64,000 nt of DNA from Phorcus lineatus (Eukaryota; Mollusca; Gastropoda; Trochida; Trochidae). Shown here in pieces: positions 47,031-60,226 of this stretch (position 1 is the first letter of the stretch; every line of letters begins with the position of its first letter). A program made the position numbers and the translations under genes. The notes under the pieces are model-generated. The model was not told the origin of the DNA and did no database searches. It was given only the letters and a program-made list of their open reading frames with translations. The DNA is taken from contig OV121081.1 in assembly GCA_921293015.1 (NCBI GenBank), positions 59,723,022 to 59,787,021 on the forward strand. Direction: 5' to 3'.

Positions 47031-49390
47031 TATTTATAACTTTACGCTTTTTGATGAGCGACAGTCATGTCGACCTTCTTTCTTTTCAAAAAAATTCAAT
47101 CGAACACTTACGGATATGCAAATTCAATGACATAAACACTTTCAAAGTTTACAACACGGCAAATACGTAGTTGGCATAGTTAGACGTAACGTATTTGATA
47201 TTAGCTAACGCGTTTCAGCCATATATCAGTTATTCGACACGTGGATGAAAATCCAAAAGGGATTGGACAGATTAAGGAAAACGGTATCGAAAAAAATGAG
47301 GGAACATACGGCGGGAAAGGCATAATGCAAGATCAACAGCAGGTAAAATGACTTCGCAATCAAATTCGGTCTGACTTCTAGTCGTCAACATTGAGTTTTA
47401 TGACCATGTCTTTTATATCAAGGTCACAGCTTGATATCTTAAGAACCAACCACTGAATGCTCTTAATAACTGACACATACATGTACCAACTGCAAGAGAA
47501 GAACCCGGAGCACATTCTATCTGGATCTGGATCTTGTGTCCAGGTCACATAAAACCTTTGAATGTGACCCATTTAGGTACATGTAGCAGTTCATTCACTT
47601 GCGTCAGCTCTGTATTGTAATTGTTTTAAACTTAGAGTGTCAAAAGCAAAGTCACAACTTAGTACTCGTATTTGCCTTAACGGAACTATAGCACGCCTTT
47701 TCGCGCTCACGTTGGCGTTTTAAGGGCAATTGAGGACAGTTAAACTTCACCTCGAAAAATACAATGACATACTTAATATTCTTTACAATTACCCTGCAGT
47801 AAGTATTGAAATAGCCGACGTCACAAAGGAATGTAAAAAGTCTTAAGTGTCGTTTGTGCACAAAAAGGAAAAGTGTTTATTGAAAATGGCTGAACTAAGA
47901 ACATGATCATGTTTTGAAAATAAGGTTATCTTTCAAATAAAACATGGAAAAGTATGAAATACTCGTAATAAAGATATCTTTAAGTTCATTTTTCTTACAC
48001 GCTGTAACGTTGTAGTATTAATCATAGGGGAACCATAATTGTTAAAGCGGTCAAAGTCGGCTTGGATATTTTTTCAATCGGTCAAGTTACAAGATTGCAT
48101 TTATAAAAACTATGTTTTATTCATTGTTCCAACTTCAGAGTTTCGGTAAATTGAAAAATAGCAGAAATTACTAGTTCAGCCGTTTTCAACAGTCAAAATG
48201 TTTTCCCCTTTTGTGTTCAGTTGACCATAGATTTTAAATATCTAAAACATCGGTCGACATTACTATATCATTGTTTATTGCAGATCAGTTGTCAAGAATA
48301 AACATTATTTCTTTACATCGATAGAAAGCTGAAGTGTGTACTTATATCCTAAACATAGCATTAGCTTTCTTATTCGAGTTCCTGCCGTTTATGCGTTTTT
48401 ATACAAAATTTGAATATCGCCTATATCGTTGTTCATGCGTAATTAATGCAGCGTTCCTTCCGGTGTTTTGCAAGTAACCTAATTTCATGAACATATATTT
48501 CCAAGATGTCTTTATAATCGGTTACCTGAGCTCTGAGTTAACTGTACATTACCCATATTGGTGCGCAATATTTTTGTACACCACTTCGATAATCATGTAT
48601 ATGTCACAGTTTCTTATTTGACTTCCAACTTCCATATGTAACTTCAAGCAGCTACCATTTAACTTCACAGACATGCGCAGAAAGATAACACGTGCTTGTT
48701 TATCTTCGTATCAATGTAACTATTGTCAATAAAACGAACTGGAACTAGAAGTGAAAACTAAACAATTTCCTTTGTGTTTCACATCTGTAACGATCTTCAA
48801 AACAAATATTACGTTGTGTATTATTCAAGAACAGGCATTGTTGAGACCTTTTAAGATAATTAAGTTTTGACAGACTAATACTTTAAATGGCGAGACTTGG
48901 CTTTTAGTAAGATTGAGCCCCAAGTATTTTGTTGCGACCAGTCATCAATCTTAACAGCCATTATCTATGAACAGTTTAAAACAATACTCTTGAAAGTAAA
49001 AGCTTTTTCTGACAATGTTCAATGTCATATTGATTTCCCTGGAACAATCTAGCCCACTTACTTAATCAAAATTAACCCATATGCGCACGGGATCCAAGAC
49101 TTAAAATTGTTTAAAGGAAGTGAATTCACTTGGGTAAGTATAACATGTGTGCAAAAATGTGACCAATTACCTTTTTTGAGTGATTGCGATTGTGTTGAGT
49201 TACGTTTTTTCACCAATATATCAGTTAATAAACAAGTGGTTGACAATCGTCCAAAAAGAGAATGGGCAGATCAGGGAGAAAGGATGTTGAAAGGGGGGAT
49301 TGAACAGAAGCCTCTTGATTTAAAGTTAAAATATGGCTTAACATATAAAATGACCTAATCTCAATAAAATGAAATCTAAATGCTTATGCG
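47031..49390. other. No gene seen; one member of a short motif family
   Basis: AT-rich sequence. The motif CGTGGATGAAAATCC then GGATTGGACAGATTAAGG near 47238 recurs near 51892 and 51989. Frames at 47378-47861 and 49058-49358 lack domains. Confidence 0.35.
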
Positions 49391-50147
49391 AGCCGTCAGG
49401 TTTGCCTGTAACATAAGTTTAATCAGCCAATCAGCGAGTTCGACCCGTATTGTAGGATGCAGGCGAATTCTATTTCGCTTGTACGACAATGCTCTTTAGT
49501 ACTCAGAAAACGAAATTTTTGATTTTTTTCCGAATTTCGAGCTACCTACTTACATGTACCCAAAGGGGCGAACTGTATGTTGCTCTAAATTAGGCCCTGG
49601 CTGGGTTTGTTGGTCAAATCGCAAGCTTTGGACTTATCTTTCGTAAAACAATCTCTCCACACCTCAACGTAATGTTTTAGTAGACGGGACAGATCCGAAA
49701 TGCTATTTCTGTAAACAGCTACGTTGAATAAATGTTTCGTCTTTTAGTTTGTAGTATTTGTTTAATACTCTTTGAAATAATCATTAACATGTTGATAAGA
49801 GACGAACAATTGAACATACACAAATACCAATAAGATTTATTGTTAATCATAAGTATCAGTCATTTTCGATGTATATATGCAAACGATATTGACCTTTGCT
49901 CTGTCAAACACTGAGAAGCTATAGCTGATTCTGTCCGGTATTACTGAACTAAATTATATATGCACATTACTTCACCTTGAACTTTGTAAAATGAAAAAAT
50001 TAAAACAATTTCAACTTCAGTTATTAAAAGTACTTGTAATGTCATTTATTACCGTCGGGTGACGCAGTTTGTGATTGCTTGAAGTTGTCTACGTCAAGCC
50101 AATGAGATTAAGTGTTCAAATTGGTGTTAAAGTTGAACCTGACGGCT
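49391..50147. mobile_element. Candidate non-autonomous TIR element, 757 bp
   Basis: AGCCGTCAGGTT at 49391-49402 is perfectly inverted at 50136-50147 (AACCTGACGGCT). Inside each end, AGCCAATCAGCG and AGCCAATGAGAT (the latter reading inward on the plus strand) and TTTAATC / GATTAAG give further partial symmetry. The ends are richer in G+C than the flanks. No ORF is present. The target duplication is not clear and the superfamily is unassigned. Confidence 0.55.
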
Positions 50148-52554
50148 TGAATAAAGGGGCTTTTTGACATCTTAAATTAGCGTAACGAACGGCAGCAATA
50201 TTACATTTTATTTTATAGAGATTGAAAATGACCCGGTAATCGTTAAACTGGTAACATCACCATGCATCAACTTACATCGGAAGTGATAGTTATACATTTG
50301 TACATTATCTCTTACATTGCTGCTACTGACCAGTGGCCATACACACCATTGACGTTGATGCCAACTGGTGATCTAGGGGCAACGGAAACACAACTTAAAA
50401 GTTAGAGTAATGTTTGCAAAGTATTTGCGTATGGACCTTTGAATTTCACCTTCTTACTATCGGAATTATTTTCTCTTTATGGAGATATATGAATTATTAG
50501 AACGTATCTTTCTGTTTTTCTTGGAGAGTGTATTCAGGTATCCTAACATTTCACAGACAGTGTTTTATTGTTTATTTTGACTTTTATTGATACGTATATA
50601 TATAAAAGTCAATACATGGTTGTAAAAAGTACATTATATACGTTAAATTTGTAATAGTATATACAATTTCACCGGAATAAATTATTAGTATGGGTTGTGA
50701 AGAAATGTGAAGCCTCACTAATCAGCTTTCGTGTCAACATTGTTCATGAATTCAGTTTGAAACGATTGGAATTGCGTCCTAAAGTAACCTTTTCAAAGGA
50801 ACTGTTTGCTTGAGTGCCCTTTAGTGCACATTATATGAGGAAATGTCTGCGGGTATCGTCATGAAGACTTATTCATGCACAAAATCGTCAGCAACTGAAA
50901 TTGGATATTTTTTAAATCAATATTTCAGGAGTCAATAATCCAAGGAAATTAACATATAGAAGCAGTTGTTTGCGAAGCAAACGGCCTTTAGGTGATGTTT
51001 TTCTCGGAAATTATAGTCACAGAGAATTGTCTATTTTTAACATCGTTCAGTCTCAATTTAAGATCAATTTCAAGGGCGGTTGATGACGTTGTGATGCTGC
51101 TTGTGCAAGTTCTATTTGTAGAGAGTAACTTTTAAATTTGACATCAGACTTTCATTTCTTGTTCCTCCAGTGGCAAGTATAATATACCGGCCAATATTTG
51201 ATTAAATTTCACCACTTGACTCAATATCTTCTCGAGGTGTGTTGGTTTGTGTGCTTCGGAGACCCCGAAAGAAGTGCAATGGTCCAATGCAGTAGAATAC
51301 ATACTGTTACGTTACAGTCAACAAACAATTATTTTTCCTGTACATGGGTTCTCAACGGGTACACGCTGAAAGCGACAACAGAAAAAAAACTGGCTTTACA
51401 AATGTTGCATTAAGGTTAATGTATAATACATGTTCACATAGGTGTAAATACTTTTTAGAGAAATTTTTAGCAAGAAGTGAGCATGTGTTTACATGCTATC
51501 TGAGACAAATATGAGCTAATGAATGCCTAAATAAACAATATTTTTCACTAACTTTATATTGTGCATGATGTATGTGCACCAACAATTATGTGTAGGAATC
51601 AGATTCTATATGAGGGAGAACATACAATAGAAAACAGGCAGTCGATGAACTCACGTGTGCTTTTGGTCTAACCATAACAAGCAAAACACCAGTGATCTCC
51701 CTTAGTCCAATACACTGAGTCCAATGAACCCTACCGTATTCATGTCATACTGCAGTTATCTCCCTTTATAACTGAAACTTAACAAAAGAATTTCGAAGTA
51801 AATTAACTAATACTATTTAAAACCTAAAATAAGACAGACTAAAAAAAAGATGTAAAATACAGTACACATACATTGTTTCAGTTATTAAACCCATGGATGA
51901 AAATCATTCAAATGAGAGTGGATAGATTGAGGAGTCATTAAGTTGGGATTTAACGTGTTTTCAACAATATTTCATTTATTATATATACACATGGGTGAAA
52001 TTCATCCAGAAGAGAAAAGAGAGAAAAAACGGATTGAAAAGTCGAGTACTCTTTTTGATAACTTTTAACACCGGCCTGACACTCCATTCCTTACCATTCC
52101 GCTCATGCATTATGCCGATGCAAAGTCGCATCTTTTTAGATGAAATGATAAGACCCCGCTCCTCGTAGGGTCACCGACGCTGGACAGGTTGACGGATAGA
52201 AGCCAGGACAAGCATGTTCTGTCCCCCTTAAAAGGAATCAAAAGGAAAATTTGGCTTATACACACAATATGACACGGCTGTCCAAAAAACACAACGTAAT
52301 CAAGCATTTTGTTTGTTTGATGCAGGTGTCTTATCAATACGAAATTACCCTAGCTTCAATTGTCACCGAAACGCTCTTTCAGCTCTTAACTATGACGAAT
52401 TAACGACTAACCGCAGACAAGGCGTACAGAAATTACCATCCCTGCTGAGGAGAAATGAATACAGCTTACTCACTAAAGTAATTGCATGTAAGATCCCATA
52501 GCAATAGCCAAAACCATTCCTAACTTGATGAAACTTGATTTATTTGTCAGTTTG
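50148..52554. other. No gene seen
   Basis: AT-rich sequence. It contains two members of the GGATGAAAATC motif (51892, 51989). Frames at 51198-51413 and 52110-52501 lack domains. Confidence 0.35.
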
Positions 52555-52965
52555 GACTGCGTGCACATCGACCTATAATTCACATTTCTACACAACGACA
52601 TCGATCTAATCGGTCGCATTGGTGCAGATATCAATTCAGACAGCCTGATCGAGGTGGTTGAAGAACGTTCTGCAGCAGGATCACGCTAGATTAGATGGCT
52701 GAACAGATGTTCCAGCAGTAGAGTAATGTTCACCTTCTGCAATGGCCTGCCAATTCACTTGTTCCTCCTACCATTGAGCACTTGAAATTGAGCGGCGATT
52801 ATGTCGCCAACCACACCCTCCACTGACGCTGTAAAGCTGACACGGAACTCATCAGGATTCGGAGTAACATTCGTCAAGTCTTCCTGAAACGTCTGATGAA
52901 GTCGATGAGGCATCGTGGTAACGCAATGATTCTGGTATATAAGGAACATAAAGAGCATTGAGATT
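52555..52965 (+). pseudogene. Tc1-like transposase fragment, internally deleted
   Basis: Plus-strand translation shows LRAHRP and QRHRSNRSHWCR (the usual region before the first catalytic aspartate). After a collapsed middle come MFQQ-SNVHLLQWPANS and TIEHLKL, matching the canonical LPWPA-SPD-NPIEH block that carries the final catalytic glutamate. The C-terminal helix remains as RQVFLKRLMKSMRHRGNAM. The first and second catalytic blocks are lost and stops are frequent. The minus-strand frame at 52755-52973 that looks like a secreted peptide is an antisense shadow of this relic. Confidence 0.7.
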
Positions 52966-53284
52966 GAGAACATCTCTTTGATTCCTTGTATGTTCGTCCA
53001 CCTCTAAGAATGCTAAAATGCGATCACGAAAACGAGCTTAATGTGTTTATATATCCTTATAAGTGCTACATCGTGTTATATTTCAAATCGACTGAATAAA
53101 ACCGTGAAATGATTCAATGTCCCAGCTTTGTGTACCAAGTACATAAACCTAGTTCATTTTTTACTGCATATTTTTGACCACATTTCATACGTTTCTTGAG
53201 CGACTATATTCCTTCCCAAATTCAGATTTGAACCTATAGTTGCAAAACGCAACATGTTTTAAAACAAGTAACCTCAATACTAAA
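52966..53284. other. No gene seen
   Basis: AT-rich spacer between two Tc1-like fragments. Confidence 0.4.
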
Positions 53285-53530
53285 TGGTCAGCTGAAGACG
53301 TCGCGACTTTTGAAAGCTCAGAGGATCCCCTGAATGAGACGACTTGCAGCTGATCATACGCACAAGCCGATGCAAATCACTTCATCATCAACATGCGGAC
53401 GACACTACGTCTGCAGCAAAGTTTTCGGATCACCTACACCACAAATGATCGCCCGCGTAATGGAAGACCGAGACGACGAAATGTCATATATTGTTGACAG
53501 CATGTACGGAATGCCTCCTCAGAAGGAAAT
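53285..53530 (+). pseudogene. Possible Tc1-like transposase N-terminal fragment
   Basis: The plus strand reads LQQSFRITYTTNDRPRNGRP followed by a basic stretch. This resembles the linker after the first helix-turn-helix of Tc1-like transposases, where RDRPRSGRPR is typical. The following residues (HVRNASS) are compatible but weak. As it lies after the C-terminal fragment at 52555-52965, it must come from a second copy or a rearrangement. Frames at 53334-53676 run through it. Confidence 0.4.
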
Positions 53531-55434
53531 ACTACATCACCCCAGACAGTGTTAACACACGAGAGACCAATCAGTACGTTGAACTCTTACCAGAGAGAAC
53601 CTCCAATGACGTAGACATTACTGTTGACAAATCGTCACCCCTCGTCATCGGCGTGAACGTTTTCAGTGTGCCCTGAAGAATTAATTAAGTACCATTGATC
53701 GACGGAGGATAGTTTTCAACTTAAAATAATAGTTATTAAGAGTTTCGGATTAACATGTTCAATATATTTGACACTTTTGCCAATTGGCGGGTCATATAGC
53801 CAACTTTGTTCGCTTGTTATTAGGTATTACGTACACAAGTTAATATACTGTTCCGAAAACGAATCCAAATCCTTATTTATTCGACACTTCCCCATGCATC
53901 TTTGGAAATATGTTCATGTCAGTTTCAGTTATTTTTCAGACTTGAAATCACCTAGCATGAATGAAATGCTAAAGTTTATAACTGTCAGCAAATGAGACAT
54001 TCCTCTCATCTAAAAGTGCTTTTGACATATAATATGCTAGAATGATCTTCAAAGTAAAAAACTATTTAAAGCTAATGGCAAATAATTGTTCAATCAGAGC
54101 TGTATGAGCGATCCTGATTTAACTAAATCTTTGAACAGTCAATTTCAAAGTTATAACTGTCAAATGAAAAACACGCATCATAGGCATGCGACATTAAAGG
54201 ATAACAAGAAAACACTGACTGGTGACAAGGAAGTGTTATATAAAAACTAAATTAATGATCCTACAGACTGCCATCTGCAAAAGACATGATTGAGTTTATT
54301 TGCATATATTTTGTTTACGTGACAGCAGTGTTCTTAGATAGACTCTTTTAATTCTCTGTGCAATAGTCCACGGGCTACTGACACTTTCTAGCTGTTAAAA
54401 AAGCCGTGTTATATCCACTGTTGTGCGTTTTTGAGATTATTTTAGTTTCTTCATATTGTCCAGATTAATTGCTAGTTTATAACGAAATATCATGTGAATA
54501 ATCAGTACTATATTGGAGAAGGGCAGAACGATTACGTACAAATTCGAGTCTTAACTCGTAAGTTTAACATTCAATAGATGTCTATAATATGTAATGCATC
54601 AGCGTTAAATACGTTTCCACAATTTAGTTATACTAAGTAAAGCGCGTCATTTTCCGTTTTTTAATCAAGATTAAAGCTTTATTTAATAGCTTTAAACAAC
54701 TGTCTCTAACAATCAGTATTGAGAACATGCAGAATGTATCTTTCCGAGGTTTATACTCGCCAGCCACATTGGAACCTGGTCGTATAAGGCATGTCTTTTA
54801 TGGAAGAGATTGTGGATGTCAGAACGTCAGGAACTGACATGGAGGCAGTCCACCAATATTAGACCACATATAGATGCTTATGCTAGACCATGTAAAGTAA
54901 CAAATACTCTCAATAAGATACGTCCTTAAACGTCCTTGGCCCGAGCCGGATCACTTCGGTCTATTTCAAGACACGTCTTCATGTACTCTGATTACGCCAG
55001 AAAAGTTATCCCCTTTTTACTGGTCGAAAGGATTCTCTAACAATATTTTAAAATGCTAATTCATCAATTTTTAACCTTATTGGTATGAATAATGATTATG
55101 AGATATTGATGGTATTCTTTAATAACTGTTTTGCAAGCCAAGTCTCAAATGTTTTGGCCCGCGTATACATAAGGGATTGATTTGGCAAAATCCTTATTTT
55201 CCCGACGCAACAACTTAAATTGCCTGTAACATTAATTATATCAATTATTATCTTTCTGTGGTAATTTAGTTGAAAGGTAAGGTTTGAAAAGAAATCTTGA
55301 AGTGATGGCGCAGTTTTAATTTCAAGATTGCGCAGGTTTAATTTAATAAAAAAAAACATTGCCAGACTTATCTTTCCTGCGTAAATGCCAGTATCATTAA
55401 AATATTATTCATTGGAACAAATAATAATAATGTT
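53531..55434. other. No gene seen
   Basis: AT-rich sequence. Frames at 53768-53995 and 55096-55359 lack domains. Confidence 0.4.
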
Positions 55435-55575
55435 ACACTGAATTGAAGCGCAGTTCAACCCATGGTTTGCTAGTTCCAGCCGATGCTCGCAGGTTTCACC
55501 ACAATGCATAGCCAGAATAGTGATGCGGGCTTATTTCAGCAGCCATACTATAAGTGAAATACTCGTGGAGGCGGC
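55435..55575 (+). repeat. SINE fragment, copy 3 (head missing)
   Basis: It matches the body of SINE copies 1 and 2: ACACTGAATT, CCCATGGTTTGCTAGTTCCA, GCTCGCAGGTTTCACC and ATGCATAGCCAGAAT, and then a shortened end with AAGTGAAATACTCGTGGAGG. The tRNA-like head and the promoter boxes are absent, so it cannot be transcribed on its own. Confidence 0.8.
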
Positions 55576-56251
55576 ATCAGAGTGTAACCATTGGAGCAGA
55601 CCTTTCACAAGCTTTCGGGTTGCGGAATCAAAGTTAAAACCATACAAGACTCCTTCGAGCTGCCATTACCAGCCACAGCTACATGTAATTTACGACACGA
55701 TATAGAAACTAAAAATTAAAAAAATGCATTTGGAATATTTCCTTATATTAAATATTTGGTGTTGCCTCATTTGTATCTGATGTAACATAAGTTCCCTGGA
55801 AATAATGACATTCTGATGACATTTGGAATATGAACATACTTAAGATTAAGAAAACTGAATGGAATAACATTTTGTCTTTCTTGGAAAAATACTTTATCCA
55901 TTTTAATATCTTACGAAGATTCTTTTCTAAGCGATTAAAAAGCAATAACTAAGTTCACTTTACTACAACTTTTTTTTAAACCTTTGAAAACCTTTGATGC
56001 GATGTCCTTTCTTTTTTAACCGCTGAGCAGTTTTATGATATAATTTACTTACCACCGTCTTTGATCTCAGAAAACTCTTCCTGGAAGACGAGAAAGGAAA
56101 GTATTGCTTTTTGAGGTAAAAAGACTGAATAGTTGTTACATTTGTCAAACTGGACAATAGAATTGCCTTCTTGTTATGCCTCTCAACTGTCACCTAGAAA
56201 GACAATTATTCTTTTTCTTACATTCTGATCCAGGAAGTAATCTAGTTAATA

Positions 56252-56256
<5 letters not shown>
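55576..56256. other. No gene seen
   Basis: AT-rich sequence. Frames on the minus strand at 55748-56193 are lysine-rich by composition and have no domain. Confidence 0.4.

Positions 56257-56308
<52 letters not shown>
56257..56308. repeat. (AT)26 microsatellite
   Basis: Fifty-two bases of uninterrupted AT dinucleotides. They generate the artificial tyrosine/isoleucine frame on the minus strand at 56190-56378. Confidence 0.97.
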
Positions 56309-56310
<2 letters not shown>

Positions 56311-56959
56311 GTGTGAATAAAATGCTGTTTTCCGACATGTATTTCTTTGAAAATATCTAATTGTTTTATATTTCGCATTAATTAGTTGATGATTTGATTT
56401 TAATCAAATCAAGCTCAGCTGTTCGTTACGTATAAAAGCAACATAAGTTTTAAGGAAACACACTCTTTGTCACTTAGATGCGCTCGTTGATGAGAAATCA
56501 ATATTAAATTTGTATATCATTTAATTGTTAGTCTAAGTTGACTGTCATCCTAATGAGGGTGGAAGTTGATAATTGTAGCCTTATTTAGTTTCAATGTCAT
56601 CTGACTTATCTTTATGATTTGTCAATTATGATAGGTAAAACAGGCCAATGATATATTGGAGAATCAGATATACAGAAAAAATTCAATTGCTAACATGAGC
56701 ATTTTCGTTGGAGGACGTTAACTAATGTGTTGGAATGTAATCGATGTAAGGTAAAATGAAATTTTGAAATAGAGCAGACTAGACAAAATTAGTCGGGATT
56801 GATACAAATATGTCGTTAAATATTGTTTTAAAATGCCATTACGATACATTAAAGATAAACGTTTTCAAACGTAAATAGTCACATATTCTCCGTAGCGATA
56901 TTTTACAAGAGCTTACTCTTCAAAATTACTTCACAAACATACAATAAATCAACATCCAC
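56309..56959. other. No gene seen
   Basis: AT-rich spacer with no recognised element. Confidence 0.4.
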
Positions 56960-57150
56960 ACTTAAACGTTGCATTTCATGCAATAAGAACTTGTTCGTCT
57001 TCATCAACAATATTTGCTTGATAACGGTGTTAGTAGCTACTCAGAAACGTTGCATACCATGCAATAAACCATTTGACCATCCAGAGATCTTCGTCTTCAT
57101 AAATAAGTACTCAACATTATTTTTGCTTGGTGAAATAAAAGCTTCTGCCT
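56960..57150 (+). repeat. Local direct duplication, about 90-bp units
   Basis: AAACGTTGCATTTCATGCAATAA then TTCGTCTTCATCAAC and ATATTTGCTTG is followed by AAACGTTGCATACCATGCAATAA then TTCGTCTTCATAAAT and ATTTTTGCTTG. The units are diverged. The 57-kb frame over it has no known domain. Confidence 0.7.
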
Positions 57151-60100
57151 CTGTGATCAAGCTGTTTCTTAATGTCGCTTGACGTAAACACTGCATCTTT
57201 CATGACTTCTTTACACCTAGAAGACTATTTCTGAAAAAATAATATTACCAGTTTGTTCACTGTACAGCTGTCTCAAGAGGGTGAATATCGGCAATTCATC
57301 CCACGCATCTATAGTGTAAAACTTTCCATTATCTCTGCTATTCAACCGTTTGTCACTTGCTATTAGTTTTATATAGAGTTTAACGAACTATAGATAAACC
57401 ATATCCTTTATCCAGATAAATAATATATTATATATATAGATCAGGTCGAACATGAGACTTCAAAGGTTTTGTTTAAAAAGGTAGCAGGCAATAACACTAT
57501 TATGAAATTAACATCAGTTATAATGAAATATTTTCAAACCTCTTTCACTAACTATCTCTTTCTTTCAGCATATTTGCACTTGGCGTTAATATCCTTCCAT
57601 CTGATGGGTCAACTTATTGTTTTGAAAACTGGTTTTTATCAAACGAAACGTTTTGACTGTGATAGATCATTTTGTATTTACAAAAATATAACCCTGTCAG
57701 CATAATATCCTGGAGAGTCATTTTTTACATGTGTCTAAACTCAATAAATCTTTAATTTCTCTTCACGAAAAATCATTGTTTGAAATTTTGTTGTTCATTA
57801 TTAATGTCGAATAAACATAATATAAAGGGTAGTGGTATATTTAAACTTTTTTCAAATAACGTTTATTCCTATAAAAAAGCATTGTTGTCACCGAGCTTAT
57901 GATCAAATCAGTAACTTTATCCTTCATAGAAAGAGCTTCTGTTAAGAAACGTTAAAAAAGTGTTTTCGGGCAGACACGAAAAATAAGAACAGAAACGGAT
58001 ATTTAAATAATTATCAGGTTATTGATGTAAATAGTTTTGTTATAACGGTTGTTCAAATGATGACTAATGATGACTTTGTCTGGTAGAATCTCGCAACTGG
58101 ATTTGTTGGCATTAGGTATAAATTTTTTACTTCAGATTTACTTTTAAAACAACCCCTCATCTAACCAGTCCGACAAAGGAGAAACAAATCGACTGAATAT
58201 AATATTTTGTAAATTGATTTTTATGTTGCCATGCACCCCATGCACTGGTTTCACATTTGTATAGCTCGTAAACATTAAGACGAGGTAAGATTGAACATTC
58301 ACATTGTACATCATGTAATCAACGTTTCATCAACAACAGCTACACATCTGAGCACACATTTATTGCAACTTGCTCTTCTGTAAACCTTTTGATTACATTC
58401 ATTTTAACAGACCTCTGTTTAACATACAGAATGGGTCAACCAGTGAACATATGCTGATATGCTGTAGATATGTATACACAGACTAAGTCAACATCGTCTC
58501 AAAGTGTCATTGTATAACTAGTAAAACATGGATCTTTATGGCTCAGTTTTATACATGGCCGTATGTCAATTCAGAAATAATTATTTTAGGATATTGACTT
58601 AGCTTCAAACGTTAACTTTATCATTCACCTAGAAGATTATTTTATGAAAAGAGTTTTGAAAAAGACCAAATACAATTTATCATCAAAGCATAACTTGTAA
58701 GGGTTTTCGCCTTTTTGGGAAATATATTGCACAGGCAGGTGTTTAATAGATAAAATGGCTTAATTTTTTAATTCATATGTTTTTTTCAGGCATGAGAACA
58801 AGTGAACATAATTAAAACGAGAGGAATTTTGACCTCCTAAATGGTATGTTATTGTTTCAAAAGGTCTGCAAAGATTACAGATAAATGTTCGTAAAATCTG
58901 CTAGAACAATCCTCAGATTATTCTGGCAAATATATACTTGTTATTTTACAGTTTGTTTTACAATAGACGACTACATTAAATCTGAAAACAAGATAATATA
59001 TTGTGTGATGATATTGCATAGGTTTGAGTGATACTGTACATGGTGTTAGAAGCAGTCGTTCATTTGTTTGAAATGACATACTCTCACAGAAATAGGGGAC
59101 AGGATATTAGTTTGAAAATTAGGACGGGGTTGATATTTCAGGAAATAAAAAGCTTTGCCGTGAGACGAGCTAAAATGCACTCAATTTGTCTAGGACATTA
59201 AGTTTTGTCTGCAAGGTCTCCTTTTGGTAAGTCTGCAAAGTACCAATGACAGTCAATGAGATAACATACATCTATATCATTATACATCAGTCTAAAGTCA
59301 TTTTAATTTATCAGTTAAGAATCCACCTCAGACAAGGTCTTAATCGTTAGCCTGCGTCTTTAAAAATTATAATTATAACCTGCAAAAATCAATAAAACAT
59401 TCACAAATCTTAAAGCTATTTACGCAAACAAGATTAAAGAAGAAACATAATATTATGTACATGATCAAATGTACAATCAATTTATATAGATATTTAGTTA
59501 TTACCTAATCATATTCCTTTATAGCCCAACATTTACAGAAATTATTTGAAAACTACGATTTCCCCTTGCAGTGCATTCACAGTTCAAGTGTGTTTTCGAA
59601 ACAATGGTTGCCTCTCTACAACAATAATTGAAAGAGACCACAAACCTATAACAATACTCCAAGGAAAACAAAAAGAGAAATTTGATTAAGTATCGTTGTC
59701 AGATCGACCAGCTGAGGGGTTGTCTGAAGTGATAGTACATCTCAAGTACAAAATTGATTTCTTAGGCCAACGAATCCCTAAGCGAGATGATCCGACTCGT
59801 TCTTGCTGATCACATCAGAACCTGAAAGGTGACAGAGATCTCGTAGGCGACGACACCTGCCCCTTCCCCTAATGAATTGAGACTTTGAAATCTAGGCAGT
59901 ATTCTCCTTTTTGTTTGGACTATTCGGTTACATTACAAGTATAAAAACTACTAACGAGAAACTTATTGAAACTTATTTCCTCTGTGAAGAAATCCTGAAA
60001 TTTGTTCAGCAATGAATTTGGAGACTCACTCTGAGGAAGGGATGAACAAGATTTATTTTGCCGATAAGTCTTTTGTCAAAGAGATTAGACTGTGCACTTC

Positions 60101-60226
60101 TTAACTTACTCTGATCTGTGCCAGGACGACTTAGCAATGAACTCTGGTGTCACGCTTCAGGATGAAACTGGTCTTAAAATTACACTTTTGTTTTCAACAG
60201 GAGCTTGCATTTCAAGCAATTCTTAG
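57151..60226. other. No gene seen
   Basis: AT-rich sequence. A frame at 57469-57705 has no domain. A less AT-rich stretch near 59750-59880 has no supported ORF. Confidence 0.35.

Noticed and set aside
20890-47290. Shared 13-mer GGAAAACGGTATC at 20893 and 47278
   Set aside because: It is not colinear with the adjacent duplicated block pair (20900/46850) and does not extend.
52755-52973. Minus-strand ORF resembling a secreted protein's first exon
   Set aside because: It is antisense to a Tc1-like transposase fragment on the plus strand (QWPANS, TIEH), which explains the open frame.
56190-56378. Minus-strand ORF with alternating tyrosine and isoleucine
   Set aside because: It is a translation of the (AT)26 tract.
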